Shown: one piece after another, positions 34,548 to 43,271 of the stretch
Layout: the number at the start of each line of letters is the position of its first letter
How positions within the stretch are numbered: position 1 is the stretch's first letter
Origin: Candidatus Hydrogenedens sp.
GTDB taxonomy: Bacteria; Hydrogenedentota; Hydrogenedentia; Hydrogenedentales; JAEUWI01
Direction: 5' to 3'
Length of the DNA: 64,000 nt
Assembly: GCA_016125095.1 (NCBI GenBank)
Contig: WGMK01000030.1
Span: 1 to 64,000 of the forward strand
Program-made: the position numbers and the translations under genes
The notes under the pieces: model-generated
Told to the model about the DNA's origin: nothing
Databases searched by the model: none
What the model saw: the letters and a program-made list of their open reading frames with translations, nothing else

Positions 34548-35342
34548 TTAGCAGGCGCGTACTTTCCCGTCGCCTCGCACCTCGACCATGAAACTGAGGG
34601 TGCGCTGGCTTGGCATGTCGAGCTCGATGACATAGCGCCCCGGTTCCAGATTCCAGAACGTGTGCTCGCCATCGGCGGACAGCGCCTGCGACTCCAGCAG
34701 CAGGTATTCGTGAACCAGCGCGACCCGCCCGACAAGTCCGGGGCCCTGGGTGACGCTGAAACGGATATGGAGTGCCACCGTTCCCTGCGGCTCGAGGGTC
34801 ATCGTGAAATGCGCGGCAGTATCGCCGTGCACCACCGTCCAACCTTGGGCGGCCGGGGAATCGCAGGCGGCGGAAAGCACCTCGGCGGGTTGCAGCGCGC
34901 GGGCGGAGAAGCCCTCGCCCGCGTGGGAAAGCACGCGCAATCCCCGGCGGACGATACCGACGACAACCGAGGAGAAGGTTTCCGGGGGGTTAAGTTCGTG
35001 GGTCAACTCGGCCAGTTCGACGGCCTTGCGCAGACAGGAACCGCAATGCGCCAGCTGACGCTCTACGACCGGCGCCTCTTCAGCGGTCAGCACGCCCTCC
35101 ACGAATTCCGCCAGTTGGTTTTCGTCCAGGCAGGCCGAGCTGTCGCTGCAGCTGGCGCATTGCGCCTCGTCGCGGAGGGCGGAAAACAGGCGCGCGCCGC
35201 GGAGGAAGGAGACTCGCTCTGCGGCCGGAATACCGGCGCGCTCGAGATTCGCTTCGATAGCATCCGTGCTGGCGACACCCCGCGAAATGGCGAGCGCAAG
35301 CTCAAGCCGCTGCTTGTCCATAAAGAGCTCCAGTAAGTTCAT
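34548..35342 (-). CDS. Anti-sigma factor-like protein (zf-HC2-like), cytoplasmic
   Basis: 264 residues; the ATG overlaps the sigma stop (ATGA), so the two are translationally coupled. Residues ~60-110 contain CASCSDSSAC, then VERQLAHCGSCLRKAVEL, the layout of a zinc-binding anti-sigma domain (ASD/zf-HC2), although the usual His of HxxxCxxC is replaced by Gln. No membrane helix is seen, unlike many ECF anti-sigmas. The C-terminal half (ARALQPAEVLSAAC to the end) is a beta-rich domain with no named family that could sense a ligand. It would hold the ECF factor inactive until a signal, perhaps from the CHAT protein next to it. Confidence 0.65.
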   Translation of the reverse strand: MNLLELFMDKQRLELALAISRGVASTDAIEANLERAGIPAAERVSFLRGARLFSALRDEAQCASCSDSSACLDENQLAEFVEGVLTAEEAPVVERQLAHCGSCLRKAVELAELTHELNPPETFSSVVVGIVRRGLRVLSHAGEGFSARALQPAEVLSAACDSPAAQGWTVVHGDTAAHFTMTLEPQGTVALHIRFSVTQGPGLVGRVALVHEYLLLESQALSADGEHTFWNLEPGRYVIELDMPSQRTLSFMVEVRGDGKVRAC

Positions 35343-35920
35343 ACCTGTATTCCTCTCGCGAAGGCGCCGCTTTGTTCGAGCAGCGTGCGCATGCGTTCCA
35401 TGGCGCGCGAACTTTCCACCGAGACCGTCCCCACGGGTCTGCCGAGCAGGCCGGCGATTTCCCGCAGCGACTTGCCCTCAATCCGAAGCCGCATGATGAC
35501 GGCCTGTTTCTCCGGCAGGGCCGCTATCGCGCCCTGAAGCGCCTTGAGTTGTGCGGCGGCCTCTTCATCGAAACCATAGTCCGGCGCGTCGCCGGCCATT
35601 TCCGGCCGGTCGTCCATCGGTGCCGTGGCGAGCGTGCGCTTCTGCGCGTCCACCCAGTCGAGCACCAGATTGCGCGTGACCTGCACCAGGTAGGTCGAGA
35701 ACCGCGCGCGGCCGCGCCAGGCCCGTAGACGGCGGCATCGATCCTCCAGCATCTTCTGGTAGGTCGTCGATTCCAAGTCGTCCACAATCGTGTCGTCCAC
35801 GGCGCTGGTCCTTACTATCGTGGCGCGTATCAGGCGCTGATAGCGGGTTTTGAACTCGCCCCAGGCATCGGGATCTCCCGCGATGCAGGCGGCGATGAGT
35901 TCCGTCTCGCATTCGTACAC
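35339..35920 (-). CDS. ECF-type RNA polymerase sigma factor
   Basis: 193 residues from a GTG at 35920. Region 2 is at ~10-95 (DAWGEFKTRYQRLIRATI, RARFSTYLVQVTRNLVLDWV). Region 4 is at ~130-185 (ALPEKQAVIMRLRIEGKSLR, then EIAGLLGRPVGTVSVESSRA), the recognition helix-turn-helix. It directs RNA polymerase to its own regulon. It is 36 bases after the FHA-CHAT gene and coupled by ATGA to the anti-sigma gene. The start has no strong ribosome binding site, so coupling to the upstream gene is possible. Confidence 0.9.
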   Translation of the reverse strand: MYECETELIAACIAGDPDAWGEFKTRYQRLIRATIVRTSAVDDTIVDDLESTTYQKMLEDRCRRLRAWRGRARFSTYLVQVTRNLVLDWVDAQKRTLATAPMDDRPEMAGDAPDYGFDEEAAAQLKALQGAIAALPEKQAVIMRLRIEGKSLREIAGLLGRPVGTVSVESSRAMERMRTLLEQSGAFARGIQV

Positions 35921-35956
35921 AGTGGACGTTCCGTTTCCGAGGTTGCTTACAAGTAT

Positions 35957-37324
35957 CTAGGGCCGCAGCCGCCAATCCGGACGGCCGTAATGCGCGTAAC
36001 CGGCGCAGGTGGCGTCAGCGTGGGGATAGCTGGCCGCCACGCGCCGCCGGGCATTCAACATGGCCTCACCGGAAGGCTGGCCTTCCAGCAGACCGCGCAA
36101 TAGGACGGTGCCGAGGGCGGCTCCGCTTACAACGGGCACCGGCCAGAGCGTGCCGATAAACTGCGAGACACCCCCCAGCATCCATGCTGCGGCCACGCCG
36201 GAAGTGTCGCCACGAATCTGCAGGCCCGCACCGGGATGCTTTTCTCGGGCGGATTCGCACGCGCTTGCGACGACCAGGGCAGGCACGCGGGCGAGACGGC
36301 CGATGTGCGTTCCCGTCAAAAGGCCATCCGCGAGATACCAGCCGCCCTGGCCCGCCGCATCGGGGTCATGGCCGGCGTGGCCCAAGTAAACCACCACACT
36401 GCATCGTTCCAGTTCTGAGCAGACACGTGCGACGGTAGCGCGAGAACCTGCGAGAAACCGCGCGTGGGACATACCGAATTCATCGGCAAGCGCATGCAGC
36501 AGGACTTCGGCTTCTTCGTGCACGTGCACGAGGTCGCCGGTAGGGTTGGCGATGATCAGGAAATCGCGGCCTCGGGATGGTGCCAGACGTGGGGCCTGTT
36601 CCAAAAGCACCTGTCGAGACACGGCGCGCTGTACGGCGAGCAAACGAGACTCTATTGCCAGGGCTTCCCAAGGCAGGTCGAGCAGCGAGGGGGCCAGCAA
36701 GAGAGTCAACGTCCTATCGGCGTTGTCCTGCAGGCGTTGCGCCAGTGGGGGTGGAAGCACTGCCGAGGTCCAATCCATGCAAGCGTTTAGAAAGGACTCG
36801 TCGCTCGCCAGGGCGCCATCGGCCTGCTGGGTTGCCACCAGCGCGCGCAGAGCGTTGGCCCGCGCGTTGGCGGTCTGCGCGCAATCCGCGTGCGTCCATC
36901 GTTCCACCACGACCCCATCGGCAGCATATTCGAACACCAGGGCGTCGTCTTCCGGTAACACCCGCAGAATACTTCCGCCGGTGTTGGTCTCCGAATCCGC
37001 GGTTTCCAGCCGCAGCAGGGCGCTCCCCACGAGAAATTCATCTCCGGGCTGCACAATGCAGGCGCCTTCTACGGTTTCCGCAGCTCCGTTCCTCAGGAAG
37101 GCAGTGCCGTTCTTGCTGCCGAGATCCCGCAAGACCCAGCTTGCGCCCTCCCAGGTAAGCGAGGCGTGCCGTCGCGATACCGTTGCATCGTCGGCCAGCG
37201 CCAGGGTGCAATCCTGATCGCGGCCCATAAGTACTTGCAAACCATGTACTTCGCGCATTAGCCCTGAGCAAGGCCCAGAGATAACGACAAGTTTTATGCT
37301 TTCTGGCGACCTGTTTTGTGCCAT
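35957..37324 (-). CDS. FHA-CHAT fusion protein (phosphothreonine reader plus caspase-like protease)
   Basis: 455 residues from the ATG at 37324; upstream in-frame codons lack a binding site and would remove the divergent promoter space. FHA domain at ~12-105: LMGRDQDC, SRRHASL and LGSKNGTAF hold the conserved Gly-Arg, Ser-x-x-His and Asn of phosphothreonine readers. CHAT domain at ~215-450: VVYLGHAGHD supplies the catalytic His and VVASACESA the Cys, both present. A short linker joins them; there is no membrane helix or signal. CHAT proteases are clan-CD peptidases switched on by partners. The divergent neighbour is a Ser/Thr kinase, which could make the phosphothreonine read by the FHA domain. 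Confidence 0.85.
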   Translation of the reverse strand: MAQNRSPESIKLVVISGPCSGLMREVHGLQVLMGRDQDCTLALADDATVSRRHASLTWEGASWVLRDLGSKNGTAFLRNGAAETVEGACIVQPGDEFLVGSALLRLETADSETNTGGSILRVLPEDDALVFEYAADGVVVERWTHADCAQTANARANALRALVATQQADGALASDESFLNACMDWTSAVLPPPLAQRLQDNADRTLTLLLAPSLLDLPWEALAIESRLLAVQRAVSRQVLLEQAPRLAPSRGRDFLIIANPTGDLVHVHEEAEVLLHALADEFGMSHARFLAGSRATVARVCSELERCSVVVYLGHAGHDPDAAGQGGWYLADGLLTGTHIGRLARVPALVVASACESAREKHPGAGLQIRGDTSGVAAAWMLGGVSQFIGTLWPVPVVSGAALGTVLLRGLLEGQPSGEAMLNARRRVAASYPHADATCAGYAHYGRPDWRLRP

Positions 37325-37472
37325 ACTCAATATTTCCGGCCCTGTCCGTCGAAAGTATAGGCGTGAATTGTAAGCGTTTCCCCGGCAAGTCCGTCGGATG
37401 TAGCGATACGCAGGAAACCGACCTCCGGTGAGGGGGCGGCCCGCGTCGAAACCGAAGCGAGTATAACACTGC

Positions 37473-39806
37473 ATGACCGGCCACGAATCGAATTCAGCGG
37501 CGCGCCCGCCCCGTCCGGCGGACGCTACGCGCACGTTTGATCAGCTTGCGGTTCAACAGGATCCGCTGCTGGGCCAGATTGTGGGCAATTATCATTTGCT
37601 GGCGCGCGCCGGCGAGGGCGCATTCGGTGTGGTGTACCGCGCACGAGATGTCCGCCTTGATCGCACGGTGGCCATCAAGTTCCTGCGCGGGCCGGTGGAT
37701 ACCGCCGCTCGCCAGCGTTTCGAACAGGAAGCGCGTGCGATGGCCCGGGTGGGCAAGCACGCCGGCGTCGTGGACCTCTACGCCTGGGGCGAACACGAGG
37801 GGCAGTGCTACCTGGCCATGGAGTACGTTCCGGAATCGGCGGCCTCGCGACTGGCCCGGCAGCCGGGTGGCCTGGATATGGCGCAGGTGCAACGTATCGG
37901 TATCGCCTGCGCGGACGCGCTTTCGGCGGCCCATGCGGCATCGGTGGTACACGGCGACCTGAAGCCTTCGAACATCCTGCTTTCCGACGATGGTCAAGAC
38001 ATCAAGCTTTGCGATTTCGGGCTTGCGCGGATTCAGTCCGACGATCCGGCACTGGGCGGTTCCCCGGCGTATCTCGCTCCCGAGTGCGCGTCCGGTTCGC
38101 CCGCGACCGCCGCTTCCGATATTTATGCGCTTGGCGCTTCGCTGCAGACCCTGCTCACGGGAGCCCCTCCCGTAGAGGCGTCCGATTCCGCGGGTGCCCT
38201 TGCGGCGAGCGCGGCCGGCAAGCTGCGCCCGCTCGCGTCGGCGCGGCCCGGCCTGCCCGCGGCGCTGGTGGAGGTGTTGACGCGCGCGATGGCCCTGGAC
38301 CCCGCGCGCCGCTATCCGAGCGCCGCAGAATTCGCCCGGGCGTTGCAGAAAGCCGCGAATCCTCCGAAGCGGCAGGCGCGCCGCAAGGCCCTGCCCGTGC
38401 TCCGTTGGGCCGCAGCGGCGCTCGCGGTGCTGGTCCTCGGCTCTGGAATCGTCCTCGTGCAAGGGCTCTTGCCCGGCGTGGGCAATGGGTCGGTCGTGCT
38501 GGCCGATGCGCGATTGAAGCTGAACGATGGGGACTATGAGGCGGCGCGGGCCGGCTTCGAACAGTATTTGTCGAGCCAGCCGGACAACGCCGAGGCGCGT
38601 TACGGCCTGGCCTATGCATTCCTGCTGGAGGGCGAGCACGAGCAGGCGGCCAAAGAATTTGCGCAACTGGGCGAAGCGGCCCTGCGCGAAGAAGGCCGCG
38701 CGGCCACGGCCTACATGGCCAACGGTCCCGCGGCGCGTCCTGCGCTCGAACATGCCGAAGAGGAATCTCCCGGCGGCTACGCGGCGGTACTGCTGGCACG
38801 GCTCGACCTGATGGACGGCCGCTTCGACGAGGCGCAACAGCGGCTGGACGGCATCGACGAGGATCAGCTCAATTTCGATTGGCAGCGGCGCGAATACCTG
38901 AAGACGCTCGGGCAATCGCGCTACAAGGCCGGAGACTATTCGGGCGCCGAGGCGGTCTTCGCCCGGCTGGAGCGCTCGGGCTCCGGCGAACCGGAGGCCT
39001 TCGCATCGGACTACGCTGCGCTCGCGCGGCAGCGCAGCGAGACCCTGGAGCGCAAGGACACGGGCGAGCAGCTGACGCGGCTGAAGGCGCTGCGCGAAGG
39101 CGCGCCCGAATCGGAAGCCGGAGACGCCTGGTCCAGCCGCCCGCTACGCATCTGGATACCGCCGGTGGACGCGCGAAAAGGCGTCGTGGCCCAGGAAACG
39201 GGTCTGGCTGACGTGCTGCCGTGGCGCTTGTCGCGCGGGCTGCTGCGTGAGAGCAGTTCGTTCTTGACGCCGGTCGACCGGAGCGCGATAGCCGACATCC
39301 TCGCGGAACAGGAGTTGTCGGCGGTGTTGAGCGAACCCGACGAGGCGCTCCGCTTGGGCCGCGTGATGGGCGCGAAGCTGCTGCTGCAGCTCAAGGTAAC
39401 GCGGCTCTTCGACGAGGAGATTCTTTACGTTTCGCTGGTGGACACCGAGACGACCCGCATGACGCCGGTGGGCGAATATACCATCGACCGCAAGGTGGAT
39501 GTGGAACCTTGGCTCGATGCGCTGATGCAGGATTTGCTGGCCACCACGCGGGCGGCCTACCCGATGCGTGCACTTCTGGTGCCGACCGAGGAAGGGCCCG
39601 CAGTGAGTGTCAGCGAAGCGAGCGGCGCGAAGGCCGGCATGGTGTTTCAGGTTGTCGAACCCGGCGTCGCTATCGATCCGGATACCCGAATCGTACTCGA
39701 AACGCCCGGCGAGTCCTACAGCAAGGTGACGATAGAGGGCGTGCTCCCCGAATCCTGGGCAGACGGTGCCTGGAAAGTCGAAGAGGTCGCCGCGGATGCG
39801 ACGTAG
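37473..39806 (+). CDS. Membrane Ser/Thr protein kinase with TPR and periplasmic CsgG-like domain
   Basis: 777 residues. Kinase domain ~38-300: GEGAFGVVY, Lys69 in VAIKFL, HGDLKPSNILL (HGD instead of HRD, a non-RD kinase), LCDFGLA, YLAPECA. One membrane helix ~308-334. TPR-like repeats ~345-540. A C-terminal domain ~555-700 resembles CsgG/LpoB-type proteins (LPWRLSRGLL, VDRSAIADILAEQELSAVL, GAKLLLQLKV). The layout puts the kinase inside the cell and the TPR-CsgG part in the periplasm. No Shine-Dalgarno site is visible; TATAAC at 37462-37467 ends 5 bases before the ATG, which would fit a leaderless message. The next gene overlaps by 11 bases. Confidence 0.88.
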   Translation: MTGHESNSAARPPRPADATRTFDQLAVQQDPLLGQIVGNYHLLARAGEGAFGVVYRARDVRLDRTVAIKFLRGPVDTAARQRFEQEARAMARVGKHAGVVDLYAWGEHEGQCYLAMEYVPESAASRLARQPGGLDMAQVQRIGIACADALSAAHAASVVHGDLKPSNILLSDDGQDIKLCDFGLARIQSDDPALGGSPAYLAPECASGSPATAASDIYALGASLQTLLTGAPPVEASDSAGALAASAAGKLRPLASARPGLPAALVEVLTRAMALDPARRYPSAAEFARALQKAANPPKRQARRKALPVLRWAAAALAVLVLGSGIVLVQGLLPGVGNGSVVLADARLKLNDGDYEAARAGFEQYLSSQPDNAEARYGLAYAFLLEGEHEQAAKEFAQLGEAALREEGRAATAYMANGPAARPALEHAEEESPGGYAAVLLARLDLMDGRFDEAQQRLDGIDEDQLNFDWQRREYLKTLGQSRYKAGDYSGAEAVFARLERSGSGEPEAFASDYAALARQRSETLERKDTGEQLTRLKALREGAPESEAGDAWSSRPLRIWIPPVDARKGVVAQETGLADVLPWRLSRGLLRESSSFLTPVDRSAIADILAEQELSAVLSEPDEALRLGRVMGAKLLLQLKVTRLFDEEILYVSLVDTETTRMTPVGEYTIDRKVDVEPWLDALMQDLLATTRAAYPMRALLVPTEEGPAVSVSEASGAKAGMVFQVVEPGVAIDPDTRIVLETPGESYSKVTIEGVLPESWADGAWKVEEVAADAT

Positions 39807-41787
39807 CGGCGCAATCCTCATTCTTATCGCTACCGGCTGCAGCACCCTGGTGCCGCAGCCCGACGCGTATGTGCGCGACGGCCAGCAATATGGCGTGGTC
39901 GATGGCACGTTCCGCGGCCGATGGTGGAACCACTACGAGCGCGGTCGGTCGTTTCTGGACGGCGGATTTTACGACGAGGCGGCGGCCGACCTGAACATCG
40001 CGCTGGGGCTTCGCGCAGAGGACCAGCGCTGGGCGCGCACCTATGGCCTGCACTTCATTCCGGAGTATTTTCCCAATCGCGAGCTGGGCATCACGCTCTA
40101 CCACCAGGGAGCGTTGGAGGAAGCCGAGCGCAGGCTGCAGGCCAGCATTGCCCAGGAATCCTCGGCGCTGGCCGAGCATTATCTCGACCTGACCCGCGCG
40201 GCCCGCATCAGCGCAGCAGGGGGCGACTCCACGCCGCCTGTGATAACCGCAACGGTGGCCGATGCCGCGACCGGCCGCCTCACCGTATCGGTCCGCGACA
40301 ATACCTACGTGGCCGCCGTAAGCATCGCCGGTGAGCCGCAGCTGCTGGCCTCCGCCGCGCCGGAGGCTTCCTTCAATCCCATGGTTTCCTTGCGCGCGGG
40401 ACACAACGAGATCGTCATTGCCGCGAAGGACTTGCTCGGAAACGAGAGCGAGCTGAGCGTGGCGATCGAGCACGACACCGACGGTCCTGCCCTCAGCTTC
40501 GACACCGATACGGCGGCGACCGGCCTGGTTTCCGGGGTTGCATACGACCCTGCCGGCATTACATCAATCACCATCGGCGGCGAGCCGGCGCGTATGACGC
40601 AGCAATCCGATGGAACCCAGCGGTTCGAAGCGCGTGCAGCCGGTGGCGCCATTGCGTTCGCCGCGGTGGATGCCTTGGGCAATCGTACCGAGGGCACGCT
40701 GGCGGGTGCGACGCAAGTCCGGACCGCCGCCGCTTTCGCGGTCGCCGCTGCGGTCGACAATACCTGGCTGGCGGAGCGGTTGGCCTCCGCGCGTTTTGCA
40801 CAGAGCGAGGTTCCCGAATCCGGCGTTGACCTGACCAATCTCGCCGATGGCCAACGATACTTGATGGACGAGATCGTGGTATCCATCGAGGCGAGCGACC
40901 CCGACGGTATTGCGGGCATCAGCCTTGATGGCGCGCCGCTGGATGGACTGGTGCCGCATGCCGCCCACCTGCACGTGAGCCGCCGCATCCGGCTCGATGG
41001 CATGGGCGAGCACCGCATCACGGCCGTGTTGACGGACGACCGCGGCCAGACGAGCGAGACCACGGTGGTGGTCGAGCGCGAAGCCACAAGCATCGAGCTG
41101 CCTGAGTCGCGGCTCCGCGTGGCCATGCTGGGCAACCTTTGGGAAGGCGCGGGACCGCAGCTCGAGGCGGAGGCCGATTTCACGGCCGCCGAATTGCCGC
41201 GCGCCTTGTTCGAGCGGCAGCGTTTCGACCTGGTATCGCGCGACGCCCTTCCCCGGGTACTCGAGGAACAAGAGCTGCGCACGGTACTGGGATCGCGCGA
41301 TCTCGATGCCGGCCTGCGCCAACTCGTGCCGGCCGATGTATTCGCCGTGGGTAAAGTTCGGCGGACGGGCGAGACGCTCGAGATTATTCTCCAGGCGGTG
41401 AGCACCGAAACCTCGAGCGTGCTGGCCTATGCCGACGTGGCGGGCACCGTGGAAACGCTCGATGATCTGCGCGCGCTGGCCCGCGATCTTGCGCTGCGCT
41501 TCGAGCAGGAATTTCCGCGCGTGAGCGGCGATGTCGTGCAGGTGCCCTCCGAGGGGGCGTGCTACACCACGCTGACCCGCGCCGACCGCGTGCGCGCAGG
41601 GCTTCCTTGCGTGGTCTATCGCCTCGGCGACCCGATTGTGCATCCCGCGACCGGCGCGGTGTTGGGTCAACCGACCGAAGTTATTGCGCGCGGCACGCTC
41701 GACGAGGTCCGCGATCAGATGTCGCGGCTGGGCTTGACTGGCGGCGGCGAACCCGTGCAGGTGAGCGATCATGTTGCCACGCGCTAG
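39796..41787 (+). CDS. Lipoprotein with TPR, Ig-like repeats and CsgG-like domain
   Basis: 663 residues. The ATG at 39796 lies inside the end of the kinase gene and starts a lipoprotein signal (MRRSGAILILIATGC, lipobox Cys15). Residues ~35-110 are TPR-like (GRSFLDGGFYDEAAADLNIA). Residues ~125-430 hold repeated Ig-like beta domains (PPVITATVADAATGRLTVSV). Residues ~437-575 are CsgG-like (LRVAMLGNLWEG, RDALPRVLEEQELRTVLGSR, ADVFAVGKV), sharing the LxEQELxxVL core with the kinase's tail. The protein is probably anchored in the outer membrane facing the periplasm and may touch the kinase's outer domain. It overlaps the barrel gene by 17 bases. Confidence 0.75.
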   Translation: MRRSGAILILIATGCSTLVPQPDAYVRDGQQYGVVDGTFRGRWWNHYERGRSFLDGGFYDEAAADLNIALGLRAEDQRWARTYGLHFIPEYFPNRELGITLYHQGALEEAERRLQASIAQESSALAEHYLDLTRAARISAAGGDSTPPVITATVADAATGRLTVSVRDNTYVAAVSIAGEPQLLASAAPEASFNPMVSLRAGHNEIVIAAKDLLGNESELSVAIEHDTDGPALSFDTDTAATGLVSGVAYDPAGITSITIGGEPARMTQQSDGTQRFEARAAGGAIAFAAVDALGNRTEGTLAGATQVRTAAAFAVAAAVDNTWLAERLASARFAQSEVPESGVDLTNLADGQRYLMDEIVVSIEASDPDGIAGISLDGAPLDGLVPHAAHLHVSRRIRLDGMGEHRITAVLTDDRGQTSETTVVVEREATSIELPESRLRVAMLGNLWEGAGPQLEAEADFTAAELPRALFERQRFDLVSRDALPRVLEEQELRTVLGSRDLDAGLRQLVPADVFAVGKVRRTGETLEIILQAVSTETSSVLAYADVAGTVETLDDLRALARDLALRFEQEFPRVSGDVVQVPSEGACYTTLTRADRVRAGLPCVVYRLGDPIVHPATGAVLGQPTEVIARGTLDEVRDQMSRLGLTGGGEPVQVSDHVATR

Positions 41788-43195
41788 CCTGATCATCGCG
41801 GCGTGCCTGTGTGCCTCGCAGGCGCTGGCGCAGGGCGGTGCCTTGGGCGCCGACCGCGCGGTGCCGCCCACACCCTCGCCCGTGGGCGCGGGCGCACGCC
41901 CGGCCGGCATGGCGAATGCCTTCGTGGCCGTGGCCGACGACGCCTCCGCCGCGTCGTGGAATCCGGCCGGCCTCGTGCAGCTCGAGCGGCCCGAGATTTC
42001 CCTCGTGTCCGAGTACGGCATCTACAAAGATCGCTTCCGGTCGAGCGTGCAGCCCGAGCTGGACGGAGATCACACCTTCGACGACCTTTCGCTCAACTTT
42101 GCCAGCGCGGTGTATCCGATACCGCGCCCGATACTGGGCCGCAACGTCGTGCTCTCGTTGAGCTATCAGCGCCGCTACGACTTCACCCGGCAATTCGACG
42201 GACGCGTGATCACGGCGCAGGGCGCACCCGGCGGCATCGTGCTGGGGCAGGATTCCCGGCTCGACTTTGAGCAGCAGGGCGGCCTCGCCTCGCTGAGTCC
42301 CGCGCTCGCCTTCGAGATCACCAAGAAGCTTTCGCTGGGCGTGGCGGTAAATCTATTCCGCAGCGACTGGCTGGGGCCGAACGGCTGGGAGCAGACCACG
42401 CGCGTCAACTCGGTTTTTACCGCAGGCGGTTCGCTGTCCTTGTCGCGCGGGTATTCGCGCGAGCGCTACGAGAACATCCGAGGGCAGAATGTGACCGTCG
42501 GCCTGCTTTGGCATGCCACCAGCAAGCTGAGCCTGGGCCTGCGCTACGATTCGCCGCTGCATGCCTCCTCGGACTACACGTCGTTTGATCGCGATTTATC
42601 GTTCCTGCCGAACGCGGCGATGCCGGGCCTGGTCAACGTGGCGTGGGCGCGCGAAAAGCGCGACCTACGACTGCCGGACACCTGGGCGCTCGGGGCGGCC
42701 TACCGCTTCAACGACCGGCTCACCCTGGCGCTCGACGTCACCCGCACGGACTGGAACGACGTTTATGTGGCATCCCGCCGCGGCATGCGCTACTCGCTGA
42801 TTGACGGGGCCGACCTCAATAATCCGCTTCGACGCAATCATTTCGACCCGGTGTATGCGGTGCGCCTGGGGGCGGAGTACGCGTTTATTCCGAGACAGCG
42901 CGGCGAGACGTTGGATTACTTGTGGACCATGCGCGGCGGGGTATTTCTGGAACAGGAACCGGCCTCGGGCCGCGATCCACGGCGGCGGTTCGCGCCGGGA
43001 GACGGCACCCCGGACGACTTCTACGGCGTGACCGTGGGCGTGGGCGTGCTGCTGAAACAACGCGTGAATATCGACCTCGCGTATCAATACCGGTTTGGCA
43101 ATAACGTGAACGGCGATCTGAATCCGGGGGTGGCGGGGTTCGAGGCGGACGAGGAAAGCCATCGGCTGGTGCTGTCGACGGTGGTCTATTTCTAA
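41771..43195 (+). CDS. Outer-membrane beta-barrel of the OmpP1/FadL-PorV type
   Basis: 474 residues with a signal peptide (MLPRASLIIAACLCASQALAQ). The N-terminal plug motif VGAGARPAGMANAFVAVADD then ASAASWNPAGL is diagnostic of the FadL/PorV/UPF0164 barrel group. Alternating amphipathic strands run to the end, and the final residues RLVLSTVVYF finish with an aromatic as barrel-assembly signals do. It probably forms a pore or secretion-associated barrel. It is the third gene of the kinase operon, followed 76 bases later by a tagged beta-helix protein. Confidence 0.85.
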   Translation: MLPRASLIIAACLCASQALAQGGALGADRAVPPTPSPVGAGARPAGMANAFVAVADDASAASWNPAGLVQLERPEISLVSEYGIYKDRFRSSVQPELDGDHTFDDLSLNFASAVYPIPRPILGRNVVLSLSYQRRYDFTRQFDGRVITAQGAPGGIVLGQDSRLDFEQQGGLASLSPALAFEITKKLSLGVAVNLFRSDWLGPNGWEQTTRVNSVFTAGGSLSLSRGYSRERYENIRGQNVTVGLLWHATSKLSLGLRYDSPLHASSDYTSFDRDLSFLPNAAMPGLVNVAWAREKRDLRLPDTWALGAAYRFNDRLTLALDVTRTDWNDVYVASRRGMRYSLIDGADLNNPLRRNHFDPVYAVRLGAEYAFIPRQRGETLDYLWTMRGGVFLEQEPASGRDPRRRFAPGDGTPDDFYGVTVGVGVLLKQRVNIDLAYQYRFGNNVNGDLNPGVAGFEADEESHRLVLSTVVYF

Positions 43196-43271
43196 ATACG
43201 ACGTCCGGTTTGGGTGGTATAATTCCGAGGTTTTCCGTGGGAAGCGGGCAACGAGGCAAAGCTTCAAGCAA

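Noticed and set aside
37325..43195. Calling the locus a type IX secretion system
   Set aside because: The barrel is PorV-like, but no PorU, SprA, PorK/L/M/N or T9SS C-terminal signals are present, and the CHAT protease is predicted cytoplasmic.
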